A DNA stretch of 64,000 nt from Rhodopseudomonas palustris (GTDB lineage Bacteria; Pseudomonadota; Alphaproteobacteria; Rhizobiales; Xanthobacteraceae), in NCBI RefSeq assembly GCF_034479375.1, contig NZ_CP140155.1, positions 992,001-1,056,000 on the forward strand, written 5' to 3'. This document shows, in pieces, positions 7,908-17,270 of this stretch (position 1 is its first letter; each line of letters begins with the position of its first letter). The notes below the pieces were generated by a model. It saw only the letters and a list, made by a program, of their open reading frames with translations. It searched no databases and had not been told where the DNA came from. The translations under genes were made by a program, and so were the position numbers.

Positions 7908-8909
7908 GTGTCCAGCGAAGCGTTGGCCGGCGGACGTCGTCGTGCGCCTTTCAAGCCAAGTCAGTCGTTGATCGTTCTCGGCGTGACTCTCGCGCTCTTC
8001 GTCGTGCTGAGCGCCGTGCTTCCGGGGTTCGTCACGCTGGGCAATCTGTTCACCCTGGCCCGCAACATCTCGATCCTCGGCATCCTGGCACTCGGCATGG
8101 CCGTCGTCGTGATTGGCCGTGGTATCGATCTGTCACAAATCGCAACGCTGGCCTGTTCGAGCGCGATCGCGGTCACCCTGATCAACAGCGGATGGCCGCC
8201 GGCCGCAGCTATCGTCTTCGGTCTCGTACTCGCCATCATGATCGGCGTCATGAACGGCTATTTCGTCTCCGTGATCGAAATTCCGCCGCTGTTCACGACG
8301 CTCGCATCCGGTCTGCTGGTGCTCGGGCTCACCCGCGCGCTGGTGGTCCCGCACTACCAGGTGTTCCTGCAGCCGGGGCACGAATTTCTGCTCCTGCTGG
8401 GCGGTACGGTGCTGGGAGGCGTGCCGGTCCCGCTGATCGCCTTCGCAATCTGCGCGCTGTTGCTGCACCTGTTCCTGTCGCGCACGGTGATCGGACGGTT
8501 CATCTACGCCCATGGCGACAATGCGCAGGCCGCGCGGATGTCCGGCATCGCGACGCGTCCGCTCACCATGATCGAATATGCGCTGTCGGCGACCATTGGC
8601 TACATCGGCGGCATCATCATGGTGGGATCGACGTCCCTGATGCATCTCCAGGTCGTCGAATCCACGATGATCTTCGACGTCATTCTGGTTGTGGTGCTGG
8701 GCGGCGTCAGCCTCGTCGGCGGCCGTGGCAACGTCCTCAGCGTGATCGCCGGTACGCTTCTGATCGGCGTTCTGCTGAACGCCATGACGATCATGAATCT
8801 CGATATCCAGACCCAGGACATCATCAAGGGCGGGGTGCTGCTGCTCGCGATCATTCTCGACAGCTACATTCATCCGCGCGACGAAGAAACCGCCAAACAG
8901 GGCGACTGA
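7908..8909 (+). CDS. CUT2-type ABC transporter permease (RbsC-like)
   Basis: A 333-residue, strongly hydrophobic protein starting at GTG 7908 with AGGAGGGGACC just upstream. It has about 8-10 transmembrane helices and the RbsC-family signatures GMAVVVIGRGIDLSQIATLACSSAIAV and VVLGGVSLVGGRGNVLSVIAGTLLIGVLLN. It is one of two permeases for the importer encoded by this operon. Family members take up sugars and related small molecules. Given the associated propeller hydrolases and an acyl-CoA dehydrogenase, a sugar substrate should not be assumed. Confidence 0.9.
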   Translation: MSSEALAGGRRRAPFKPSQSLIVLGVTLALFVVLSAVLPGFVTLGNLFTLARNISILGILALGMAVVVIGRGIDLSQIATLACSSAIAVTLINSGWPPAAAIVFGLVLAIMIGVMNGYFVSVIEIPPLFTTLASGLLVLGLTRALVVPHYQVFLQPGHEFLLLLGGTVLGGVPVPLIAFAICALLLHLFLSRTVIGRFIYAHGDNAQAARMSGIATRPLTMIEYALSATIGYIGGIIMVGSTSLMHLQVVESTMIFDVILVVVLGGVSLVGGRGNVLSVIAGTLLIGVLLNAMTIMNLDIQTQDIIKGGVLLLAIILDSYIHPRDEETAKQGD

Positions 8910-8954
8910 TACGCCCGATCCAACAAAAAGACTTCAAACACCGGGAGGAAGACC

Positions 8955-9974
8955 ATGATCCACAAAGGCAGAGAGCACGGGCGTCGTCGCCGCATCCTTC
9001 TTGCGCTGGCTACGACCGCGTTGATGGTCGGTGGAAGCCAGGCGATGGCCGCCGATCCGCGCGCCGAACTGCTTCAGAAATTCGAGAAAGCCGTGAAGGG
9101 CAAGACCGTCGCCTGGGTGCCGGTATGGATGGGCGTTCTCGAGGGCGAGTGGACCCGCGTGATGAAAGCCCACTTCGACGACTACGGGATCAAGATGGTG
9201 ACGCGCGATCCGAACATGAAGTCGGACGTGCAGCTGCAGGCGGTGTCGTCGCTCATCAACGAAAAGCCGGATGTGCTGATCGTGCAGAATCCGACGACGA
9301 CTCTGCTGGCGCGCGAGCTGAAGCGGGCGATGGACGCCGGCATCAAGGTGATCCAGGTCAACATGGCGTCGAACCAACTCACCGACGCTTATGTCGGCGC
9401 CGACGTGCCGAAGCTCGGCCGTATGCTGGCCGGCGAAGTGATCAAGGCCTGCGGCGGCGGCAAGGGATCGGGCAAGATATCGATCCTGCAAGGCGAAGCG
9501 ACGGCGGCCTATTCGCTCGACATGGTCAAGGCGGCGATGGAAGTGTTCAAGACCGATCCGTCGATCAAGATCGTCTCCTCGCAGCCGACCAATTGGGACG
9601 CCAACAAGGCATCCGACATCACCACCAATGTGCTGCAGCAGAACCCGGACCTGTGCGGGATCTTCAGCGTCTGGGGTCCTCAGACGGTGGGTGCGGCGCA
9701 GGTCGTGAAGAACGCCGGCAAGAAGGGCGAGGTGAAGATCTTCGTCGCAAGCGATGGCCAGCCGGCGGATTGCGACATGGTCGATCAGGGCCTGTTCACC
9801 AAGAACCTGTCCTACCGCGCCGACACGCAAGGCGAAGCGATCGCCAACGCGGTCCTGACCCTGCTGCAGGACAACCGACCCGCCGGAACGACCCAGCTCG
9901 CCTACTACACGACGAATTATTGGGTCTCCAGCAAGGACGACCGTCAGTATTGCTTCGTCGTCCCGAAGGAATAG
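8955..9974 (+). CDS. Periplasmic substrate-binding protein of the CUT2 importer (RbsB-like)
   Basis: A 339-residue protein with a signal peptide (HGRRRRILLALATTALMVGGSQAMA) and a type I periplasmic-binding fold. Recognisable parts are LINEKPDVLIVQNPTTT, RAMDAGIKVIQVNM, GRMLAGEVIKAC and NVLQQNPDLCGIFSVW. Aromatic residues (W in VPVWMGVLEGEW and in TNWDANKA) lie at likely ligand positions. GGGAGGAAGACC precedes the start, 45 bases after the first permease. It delivers the unknown ligand to the two permeases. Confidence 0.88.
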   Translation: MIHKGREHGRRRRILLALATTALMVGGSQAMAADPRAELLQKFEKAVKGKTVAWVPVWMGVLEGEWTRVMKAHFDDYGIKMVTRDPNMKSDVQLQAVSSLINEKPDVLIVQNPTTTLLARELKRAMDAGIKVIQVNMASNQLTDAYVGADVPKLGRMLAGEVIKACGGGKGSGKISILQGEATAAYSLDMVKAAMEVFKTDPSIKIVSSQPTNWDANKASDITTNVLQQNPDLCGIFSVWGPQTVGAAQVVKNAGKKGEVKIFVASDGQPADCDMVDQGLFTKNLSYRADTQGEAIANAVLTLLQDNRPAGTTQLAYYTTNYWVSSKDDRQYCFVVPKE

Positions 9975-10055
9975 CCGGTTCTCTCAGCTTTGTCCCGACA
10001 TCACGGATGCCGTTCCGCTGTGGAGCGGCATCCGCTGTCCGAAAGTCCGTCGCTC

Positions 10056-12245
10056 ATGAAGTCCCTTCGACGTCTGTGGTATCGCCTTTCGCCCCAGCTG
10101 CTGCTCGGTGAGCTCCTGGAAAAGCGCTGGATGGAACCGATCGTTCCGTTCACGCTGCTGCTGGTGGTGTTCGTCGCGTTCATCGTGATGATCCCCGGCT
10201 ACACGTCGATCCCTCAGCTTCAGCAATTGATGCGCAGTTTTCCGGAGCAGGGCTTCGTGGCGATGGCGATGGCCGTTTCCATTCTCTCCGGCGGGCTCGA
10301 TCTCTCGGTCGGCGCCGTCTTCGCGATGGCGGATTTCCTGACGCTGTATTTCCTGATGGTCCTGGAGTGGCCGCTGCCGCTCACGATCGTCGCCGTGATG
10401 GGGTGGGGGGCGTTGATCGGCGCGATCAACGGTGGACTGATCGCCTATGCGAAGACGCGGCCGTTCCTCACCACGATGGTGGTGCTGATCATCCTGCGCG
10501 CGGCCTACAACAAGATCACGGGGCAATACGCCGTCGAACTGGCCGGCGCGTCCTCGGACAACGCGGCGTGGGATTATCTCGGCGGAGGCTTCCTGTTCGG
10601 GATCCCGATCAACATGGTCTGCCTGCTCGTCGTCGGCATCGTCGCGCACTTCTATCTGACGCGAATTCGTTCCGGCGTTCACATCATGGCGGTGGGCTCC
10701 AGCCGCAAAGCGGCACGCCACGCCGGCATCGATGTGAAGTGGTCGCTGTTCATGGCCTATGTGCTGTCCGGCATGATGGCGTCGCTGGCGGGCATTCTCT
10801 ACGCCGCCCGGCAGAACAGCGCCGGCACCGACACCGGCGTCGGCTGGGAAGTCAACGCGCTCGCCGCTGCGGTGCTCGGCGGCATCAGCCTGTCCGGCGG
10901 ACGCGGCACCATCAGCCGGGCGCTGATGGGCGCCGCCATCATCTTCCTGCTGATCAACGGCCTGGTGCAGCTCGGCACGCACGGCAGCCTGACCACCGCG
11001 ATCATCGGCGCGATCCTGCTCGCGGCCGTGGCCTTCAACGTCAAGTTCGTGAAGAACAAGGGCAAGCTGCTGCAGAAGATCTACGTCACGCCGTCGCTGG
11101 TGGAATTCGAACCCCCGGCCTCGATCGCGCGTGACAGCGGCACGGTCTTCGCCGAGAACGATCGGCTGAAGAATGCCGAGGCGATCGCGCTTGACAAGAT
11201 CGAGGGGCCCGAAGACATCATCCTCGACGAGCACGATCATCTCTACACGGTGAATCGCAACGGCTCGATCATTCGGTTTCTCGCCCCGGACTACGAGGTG
11301 CGCGAGGAGTTCGCCCGCATCGGCGGACGTCCGCTCGGCATGGCGCTCGACCGCGACAAGAACATTCTCGTCTGCGTGGCCGGCATGGGCGTCTACGGCG
11401 TGAAGCCCGACCGCACCGTCTTCAAGGTCACCGACGAGACCAACCGGACTTGGTATCGCTTCAAGGACGACTCGCGGCTGTGGCTTGCCGACGATCTCGA
11501 CGTCGCGCCTGACGGCAAGATCTATTTCAGCGATGCGACCACGCGCTACGATCTTTCGGATTGGGCACTGGACGGCTTCGAGGGGCGGGGCAATGGCCGC
11601 ATCGTCTGCCACGATCCGGCGACGGGTAAGACCAGCACCGTCCTGTCCAATCTGGCCTTCCCGAACGGCGTATGCGTGTCTCACGACGGGCGATCGGTGT
11701 TGTGGGTCTCGACTTGGCTTTGCCGGATCTACAGATACTGGATTGCCGGCGAGAAGGCCGGCCAGCTCGAGCTGCTGGTCGACAATCTCCCGGGGTATCC
11801 GGACAATGTGAACCGCGCCTCAGACGGGACCTATTGGCTCGCCTTCGTGGGGCTTCGATCACCGGTATACGACCTCGCGATGGCGGACCCCGCGTTCCGC
11901 ACGCGGATGGTGAAGCAGATTCCGCCGGACGAGTGGATGTGTCCCGGCATCAACAACGGCTGCGTGATCAAGTTCGACGACACCGGTCGCGTCCTGGAAT
12001 CCTGGTGGGATCCGGGCGGGCGTTCTCATCCGACAATCACCTCGATGCGCGAACACAAGGGCTATCTCTACATCGGCGGGCTCGAGAACAACCGGATCGG
12101 GCGCGTCAAGCTGCCGAACGGCGACGTGAACTGGACCGGGTGGAAGTCCTACTGGTCGTCGAATGGCCAAAACAATTCCGGCGTCGCACCAAGCAACGTG
12201 CGTCCGATCACTACAGCGAAGGCGAAGCATGTCTCTGGCGCGTGA
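10056..12245 (+). CDS. ABC permease fused to a strictosidine synthase/SMP-30-like propeller domain
   Basis: A single 729-codon frame without a stop. Residues about 1-345 are an RbsC-type permease (SGGLDLSVGAVFAMADFL, AVLGGISLSGGRGTISRALMG). Residues about 370-729 form a six-bladed propeller of the strictosidine synthase-like/gluconolactonase superfamily: LDEHDHLYTVNRNGSI, DDLDVAPDGKIYFSD, LAFPNGVCVSHDG and LPGYPDNVNRASDGTYWLAF. CUT2 permeases normally end near residue 330, with the C-terminus in the cytoplasm, so the propeller probably faces the cytoplasm at the channel exit. That placement suggests it acts on the imported ligand as a lactonase or esterase. Start ATG 10056 was chosen because the permease homology begins there. 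Confidence 0.88.
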   Translation: MKSLRRLWYRLSPQLLLGELLEKRWMEPIVPFTLLLVVFVAFIVMIPGYTSIPQLQQLMRSFPEQGFVAMAMAVSILSGGLDLSVGAVFAMADFLTLYFLMVLEWPLPLTIVAVMGWGALIGAINGGLIAYAKTRPFLTTMVVLIILRAAYNKITGQYAVELAGASSDNAAWDYLGGGFLFGIPINMVCLLVVGIVAHFYLTRIRSGVHIMAVGSSRKAARHAGIDVKWSLFMAYVLSGMMASLAGILYAARQNSAGTDTGVGWEVNALAAAVLGGISLSGGRGTISRALMGAAIIFLLINGLVQLGTHGSLTTAIIGAILLAAVAFNVKFVKNKGKLLQKIYVTPSLVEFEPPASIARDSGTVFAENDRLKNAEAIALDKIEGPEDIILDEHDHLYTVNRNGSIIRFLAPDYEVREEFARIGGRPLGMALDRDKNILVCVAGMGVYGVKPDRTVFKVTDETNRTWYRFKDDSRLWLADDLDVAPDGKIYFSDATTRYDLSDWALDGFEGRGNGRIVCHDPATGKTSTVLSNLAFPNGVCVSHDGRSVLWVSTWLCRIYRYWIAGEKAGQLELLVDNLPGYPDNVNRASDGTYWLAFVGLRSPVYDLAMADPAFRTRMVKQIPPDEWMCPGINNGCVIKFDDTGRVLESWWDPGGRSHPTITSMREHKGYLYIGGLENNRIGRVKLPNGDVNWTGWKSYWSSNGQNNSGVAPSNVRPITTAKAKHVSGA

Positions 12246-13344
12246 CATCATCGACCGGATCTTCTTCCCGAATCGCGACGTGCACGCGATCCCGGTGTTG
12301 GACGGAAACCTCTCGCCGAACGAGCGCCTCGATCGCGCGTCTGTTCTCGGTGAACCCATCGAGGCACCGGACGCGCTCGCGCTCGATGCGCGCGGCATTT
12401 TGTATGTGTCGAGCGGTCGGACAATTCTGGCGTGCCGCGGTCCTGATTATATCGAACGCCGGACTTTCGCGGTGTTCGACGCCGAGGTCGGCGCTCTGGC
12501 ATGGTCCGCGACATCCGGGCTGGTCGCCGCTTTGTCGGGGCAGGGCGTCGTGTCTCTCGATGCTGATGGAGCAATCGTCGCGCGGCTGACGGGTGTGGCG
12601 GGTGAGCAGTTGAGATGTCCGACGGCGTTGGCGATCGGAGACGATGGTCGGATCTATATCGCCGACGGTTCGCGTCACAATCCCGCCTCCGAATGGCATC
12701 GGGACCTTCTCGAAAAGCGACCGCCGTCCGGCCGGATCATCGCCTGCGACGCAAATCTGTCGGAGGCGCGTGTCCTTGCAGATGGTCTCGACTGGCCCGC
12801 AGGCCTCGTCATCTCGCATGACGGTCGCAGCCTGCTGGTGACAGAGGCCTGGGAGCATCGGCTGAGCGCCCTGGCTCTCGACGGCGGAACTCCGCGCGCC
12901 CTGGTGAAAAACTTCGCCGGCTATCCGTGCCGGATCTCGCGCGGCTCCCGGGGCGATTACTGGCTCGCGTTCTTCGGCTTGCGCACGCAATTGATGGAGT
13001 TCGTGTTGCGCGAGGACGCGTTTCGCACGCGTATGCTGGAAGCCGTCGAGCCGCATCTATGGATCGGCCCGCGGCTCGGAGGCGCCGCCGACTATCGCGA
13101 GGCGATGCAGATCGGCCGTATCAAGAAACTCGGCATTCAGAAGCCGTGGGCGCCGCCGCGTTCTTACGGGCTCGTCGCTCGCATCGGACCGGACGGCGCG
13201 GCGCGCGAGAGCTATCACAGCCGAACGTCGGGAGAGGTTCACGGGATCACGGCTGTGCTGGTCGATCCTGCGGGGCACGTCTTCGCCGTGTCGAAGGGGC
13301 ACGGCAAGCTGATCAAATTGCCCACCGGCCCTGTGTCCGAGTAG
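12229..13344 (+). CDS. Strictosidine synthase-like/SMP-30 propeller protein
   Basis: A 371-residue soluble protein whose ATG (12229) lies inside the last 17 bases of the fused permease gene, so the two are coupled. Propeller motifs are PDALALDARGILYVSSG, CPTALAIGDDGRIYIADG, LDWPAGLVISHDG and GYPCRISRGSRGDYWLAFFG. It resembles the fused propeller but is not identical, probably an old duplication. No signal peptide is seen, so it acts in the cytoplasm. Hydrolysis of an ester or lactone is a family-based guess; true strictosidine synthase chemistry is unlikely in bacteria. Confidence 0.82.
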   Translation: MSLARDIIDRIFFPNRDVHAIPVLDGNLSPNERLDRASVLGEPIEAPDALALDARGILYVSSGRTILACRGPDYIERRTFAVFDAEVGALAWSATSGLVAALSGQGVVSLDADGAIVARLTGVAGEQLRCPTALAIGDDGRIYIADGSRHNPASEWHRDLLEKRPPSGRIIACDANLSEARVLADGLDWPAGLVISHDGRSLLVTEAWEHRLSALALDGGTPRALVKNFAGYPCRISRGSRGDYWLAFFGLRTQLMEFVLREDAFRTRMLEAVEPHLWIGPRLGGAADYREAMQIGRIKKLGIQKPWAPPRSYGLVARIGPDGAARESYHSRTSGEVHGITAVLVDPAGHVFAVSKGHGKLIKLPTGPVSE

Positions 13345-13353
13345 GAGGACGCC

Positions 13354-14895
13354 ATGACCATGATCGAAATCGCTCCGGTGCTGCAGATCACAGCAGGAAG
13401 CAAGGTCTACAGCGGTGTCCACGCGATCGACAAGGTCGACTTTACGCTGCGCCCCGGTGAGATCCATGCGTTGCTGGGCGAGAACGGCGCGGGCAAGTCG
13501 ACCTTGTGCAAAGCCATCGCCGGCGCCATCAAGCTGACGTCCGGCGACTACCTTCTCGGCGGAGAGAAGGTGTCGTTCTCGTCGCCCGGCGAAGCGTTGG
13601 CGCAAGGTGTCGCCATGGTTTACCAGGAAACCAGTCTGGTTCCGTCGATGACTGTTGCGCAGAACCTCGAGCTCGGAATGGAGAGCTGGTTCACGATCTA
13701 CCGCAAGATCAACATCGCCGCGCAGCAGTCACAGCAGGCCCTGAATTTCAACGTCGATCCACTGGCGCTGGTGGAAACGCTCGGCACGGCGAAGCGGCAG
13801 ATGGTGGAGATCGCCCGTGCGGTCCGCCACAATGCGCGCGTCATCATCTTCGACGAACCGACCGCCAGCCTTACTCCGGAAGAGATCCAACATCTGTTCC
13901 ACCTGCTCAACAGCCTGCGCGCAAAGGGCGTCGGCGTCATCTTCATCTCGCATGCGTTGGAAGAAGCGCTGAAGATTGCCGATCGGATCACGATCCTGCG
14001 CGACGGCAAGCTGGTGCATACAGGTCCCGCGAACGAGCTCGACCGGCCGAAGATCGTGCGCATGATGGTCGGCCGCGATGTCGCGACGAGCCACTATGCG
14101 GCTGCCGAAATCGCCGGAGATGCAGCGCTTCCACCGGTGCACGATGCGGAGCCTGCCAAGCGCAAGCGCGTGTTGGCGGTCGAGAACGTCACCATGGGTA
14201 ACGTCGTCAAGAACATGTCGTTCTCGGTCTATGAGGGGGAGGTCGTCGGCATCGCGGGCCTCGTCGGATCGGGCCGAACCGAGATTGCGCACATCATCTG
14301 TGGGGCCCGCAAACGCAACTTCCTCCGCGGCGGACTAGTATATCTGAACGACAAGCCGATCCGCTATCGCGTGCCGCGCCAGGCGATCCGCGACGGTATC
14401 GTCTACATCACCGAGGACCGTAAGCTCGATGGCTTCTTCGAAACCATGACGGCCGACGACAACATCTATCTCGGCTATCTCGCCTCGCCCAAGGGACGCA
14501 GCCTGTTCTATTCGCTCAGGAAGCGTAAGCAGGTCGCCGATCGGTGGGTCAAGGCGCTGTCGATCTCGGCGCTCAAGCGCAGTCTGAAGATCATCGAATA
14601 TTCCGGTGGCAACCAGCAGAAGGTGGTGGTTGCGAAGTCGCTGGCGCAGGAGCCCTCATTGGTGATCTTCGACGAGCCGACCCGCGGTGTCGACGTCGGC
14701 GCGATCCCGCAGATTCATGCGTCGATCCGGGATCTCGCCAAGAGCGGCAAGGCGGTGGTGGTGATATCCTCGTATCTGCCGGAAGTGTTGGCTCTGTCGG
14801 ATCGGATTCTTGTGGCCCGCGGCGGACGTATCGTCGAGGAAATGCCCGCGTCTGAAGCGACGGAAGAAAAGATCATGTACGCCGCGATCCATTAA
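13354..14895 (+). CDS. CUT2 importer ATP-binding protein (RbsA/MglA-like, two nucleotide-binding domains)
   Basis: A 513-residue double ATPase. Domain 1 has Walker [10 protein letters not shown], Walker [13 protein letters not shown] and the signature region [14 protein letters not shown], which lacks the usual Ser-Gly-Gly. Domain 2 has the degenerate Walker [10 protein letters not shown] usual for this family, signature [15 protein letters not shown] and Walker [16 protein letters not shown]. It powers the importer with the two permeases. TAGGAGGACGCC precedes ATG 13354, 9 bases after the propeller gene. Confidence 0.92.
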   Translation: MTMIEIAPVLQITAGSKVYSGVHAIDKVDFTLRPGEIHALLGENGAGKSTLCKAIAGAIKLTSGDYLLGGEKVSFSSPGEALAQGVAMVYQETSLVPSMTVAQNLELGMESWFTIYRKINIAAQQSQQALNFNVDPLALVETLGTAKRQMVEIARAVRHNARVIIFDEPTASLTPEEIQHLFHLLNSLRAKGVGVIFISHALEEALKIADRITILRDGKLVHTGPANELDRPKIVRMMVGRDVATSHYAAAEIAGDAALPPVHDAEPAKRKRVLAVENVTMGNVVKNMSFSVYEGEVVGIAGLVGSGRTEIAHIICGARKRNFLRGGLVYLNDKPIRYRVPRQAIRDGIVYITEDRKLDGFFETMTADDNIYLGYLASPKGRSLFYSLRKRKQVADRWVKALSISALKRSLKIIEYSGGNQQKVVVAKSLAQEPSLVIFDEPTRGVDVGAIPQIHASIRDLAKSGKAVVVISSYLPEVLALSDRILVARGGRIVEEMPASEATEEKIMYAAIH

Positions 14896-14942
14896 ACGGG
14901 ACCGCGCGGTTACTATTCCAACAATCTCACTTGCGAGACCCC

Positions 14943-16154
14943 ATGCTCTATCCAGAATCCGAGCGCGTTGCCGTCGTCAAGCACCGCCTGTTATCCTTCA
15001 TGGACCGTTACATCTATCCGAACGAGGAACGCTTCTACAAGGAGGCTGAAGAACTCGGTCCCTGGAAGGTCTATCCGACAGTCGAGGAGCTCAAGCCACT
15101 CGCGCGCGAACAGGGTCTCTGGAATCTATTTCTGCCCGACAGCGAACATGGCGCGGGCCTTACCAATCTCGAATATGCCAGCCTTTGCGAAGTGATGGGT
15201 CGCTCGCATCTCGCGCCCGAAGTCTTCAATTGCTCGGCTCCCGACACCGGAAATATGGAAGTGCTGGCGCGCTACGGGACCGCCGAGCATCAGGAGCGTT
15301 GGCTGAAGCCTTTGCTGGCCGGTGAAATCCGATCCTGCTTCGCCATGACCGAGCCCGCGGTTGCGTCCAGCGATGCCACCAATATCGAGAGCCGTATCGC
15401 GCGCGATGGCGACAGCTACGTCATCAACGGACGCAAATGGTACACCACCAATGCCACCGACCCGCGCTGCAAGATCTGCATCTTCATGGGCAAGACCGAT
15501 CCGGACAATCCGAACCGGCATCAGCAGCAATCGATGATCCTGGTGCCGATGGATACGCCGGGCGTGGAGGTGCTTCGTTCAATTCCGGTATTCGGCTTCT
15601 ACGGCGTTCCGGATCGTGCATCCGAAGTGGTGTTTCGTGACGTTCGTGTCCCGGCGTCGAATATTCTGCTCGGGGAAGGGCGCGGGTTCGAAATCGCCCA
15701 GGGGCGGCTCGGGCCGGGGCGTATTCACCACTGTATGCGACTGATCGGGCTTGCCGAGCGAACGCTCGAAAAGATGTGCCGACGCGCAGCCAGCCGGGTG
15801 GCATTCGGCAAGCCTGTTTCGGAACAGACTGTGACGCAGGAGCGTATCGCGGAATCACGCATCATGATCGAGCAGGCCCGTCTGCTCACGCTCAATGCGG
15901 CCCATGCGATGGACACGGTCGGCAACAAGGTCGCCAAGACCGAGATCGCAATGATCAAGGTCGCGGTGCCGAACATGGCCTGCCAGGTCATCGACTGGGC
16001 GATCCAGGCCCACGGTGGCGGTGGCACGAGCAATGATTTCGGCCTCACCGCCGCTTATGCGACGGCGCGGCTGCTACGCCTGGCCGATGGTCCGGACGAA
16101 GTCCACCGCAACCAAATCGCCCGCCTGGAACTGAGGAAGTACTCGAACAAATAG
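14943..16154 (+). CDS. Acyl-CoA dehydrogenase (ACAD10/11-like)
   Basis: A 403-residue flavoenzyme. Family features are [20 protein letters not shown], the substrate/FAD loop [44 protein letters not shown] and the C-terminal [17 protein letters not shown], which is typical of the ACAD11-like branch. It would introduce a double bond into an acyl-CoA. It begins 47 bases after the ATPase gene and is probably the last gene of the importer operon, so the imported compound may end up as an acyl-CoA. An in-frame TTG at 14931 is an alternative start. Confidence 0.9.
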   Translation: MLYPESERVAVVKHRLLSFMDRYIYPNEERFYKEAEELGPWKVYPTVEELKPLAREQGLWNLFLPDSEHGAGLTNLEYASLCEVMGRSHLAPEVFNCSAPDTGNMEVLARYGTAEHQERWLKPLLAGEIRSCFAMTEPAVASSDATNIESRIARDGDSYVINGRKWYTTNATDPRCKICIFMGKTDPDNPNRHQQQSMILVPMDTPGVEVLRSIPVFGFYGVPDRASEVVFRDVRVPASNILLGEGRGFEIAQGRLGPGRIHHCMRLIGLAERTLEKMCRRAASRVAFGKPVSEQTVTQERIAESRIMIEQARLLTLNAAHAMDTVGNKVAKTEIAMIKVAVPNMACQVIDWAIQAHGGGGTSNDFGLTAAYATARLLRLADGPDEVHRNQIARLELRKYSNK

Positions 16155-16155
16155 C

Positions 16156-16340
16156 TGCTGCCGGCCGCATGATGCTGGTGTAGCCGGTTATCAGCACCGT
16201 GTCGAACTGCTCGACCGTCTGTCCCGGCCCGGTGCGTTCACGTGCCATCATCGCGCCGAGAAGGGCTTTGCTGGCAATCATTGCGGTCGAGATGTTCATC
16301 ATTGGCGCGGCTGCGGGCGTCTTCGGGGGCGGCTCCGCGC
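16156..16340 (-). pseudogene. Relic of a class III CoA-transferase gene
   Basis: On the minus strand the segment reading MNISTAMIASKALLGAMMA then RERTGPGQTVEQFDTVLITGY matches the middle of the intact CoA-transferase at 3676-4962 (MDISTAMMASNAILGALMA, RERTGQGQMVEVSLFETAV), with two or three residues missing after TVE. Nothing recognisable flanks it, and the frame runs into the acyl-CoA dehydrogenase gene on the other strand. It is a fragment of about 50 codons, not a working gene. Confidence 0.75.
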
Positions 16341-16399
16341 GACGAACCCAGGATTCGTGACGGCGCGAACGCCGCCCGGAGGAACCTCTCGTCAGGCTA

Positions 16400-17251
16400 T
16401 CAACGTGCCATCCGTTGAGATTTCGATCCCCACATGCAGAGGCTGGAAGGCTCGAACCCGAATTGGCGCGGGCGATGGCTGGCTTCGTCCTCGATCTCGT
16501 CGACGCCGACCGAATATTCGAACACCATGCCGTCCGGTCCCTGGAAATACAGGAAGCGTGCGCCGGATGTCGGATGCCGGCCAGGGCCGAATACGATTGG
16601 AACGCGCTGCTCCGACAGATGATAGAACGACCGCAGCACGTCGTCGTTGCTTTGCACCTGGTGATTGATGTGCTGAATGCCCGGTCCGAGCGCCGGCGCC
16701 AGGGCGACGGTGTGGTGGATCGCGTTGACCCGCATCAGCGCGATATCGCCGATCCGGTCACTCACCCGCGCATTGCAGACCTTGGTCCAGAACGCCTCGT
16801 CGCGCAGCGGGTTGGTCGAATTGAGCCCGACATGGCTGAAGCCGGTGATGCCGGCATCCCGCGTCGGGAAATAGCGCCGGCCGGAGCGCTGCGGCCGCAC
16901 CGCCAGCTCGATGCTGTTGCCGGTCGGATCCTTGAAGCCGACATAGGCCTTCACCTTGCGGGCGGCGCATTCGCTGGCGGTGCCAACGTGGACGGGATGA
17001 CCGAGCGCTTCCAGCGTGGTGGCGGCGGCCGACAATTCGTCTTCGTCCTCGATTTCGAAGCCGAGCGTCTGCTCGGCCGGATCGCCCTCGAAGTAGCACA
17101 GCGTGTGGGCGCGATCGTCGGAGCGTAGATACAGCGCCTTGGACGACCGTTCCGCGACCTGCAGGCCGAGACAGGTGGTTGCGAACGTCTCGGCTTCTTC
17201 GAGATTGGAAGTGCCGAGCCGGGCGTAGGCGACGTCTTTCAGTTCGATCAT
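16400..17251 (-). CDS. Extradiol (catechol-cleaving) dioxygenase, VOC type I; probable 2,3-dihydroxy-p-cumate dioxygenase
   Basis: A 283-residue two-domain VOC protein. The C-terminal domain keeps the full active site of BphC-type enzymes: metal ligands His in GFSHVGL, His in IQHINHQV and Glu in VFEYSVG, the catalytic HH of IHHTVAL, and Tyr in LYFQGPDG. It would open a catechol ring next to the hydroxyls. It is the last gene of the eight-gene minus operon, 19 bases after its paralogue. In the p-cumate route it would make the ring-cleavage product that is then decarboxylated. The substrate is inferred from neighbours. Confidence 0.85.
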   Translation of the reverse strand: MIELKDVAYARLGTSNLEEAETFATTCLGLQVAERSSKALYLRSDDRAHTLCYFEGDPAEQTLGFEIEDEDELSAAATTLEALGHPVHVGTASECAARKVKAYVGFKDPTGNSIELAVRPQRSGRRYFPTRDAGITGFSHVGLNSTNPLRDEAFWTKVCNARVSDRIGDIALMRVNAIHHTVALAPALGPGIQHINHQVQSNDDVLRSFYHLSEQRVPIVFGPGRHPTSGARFLYFQGPDGMVFEYSVGVDEIEDEASHRPRQFGFEPSSLCMWGSKSQRMAR

Positions 17252-17270
17252 GGTGCAGTCCTTTCCCGGA

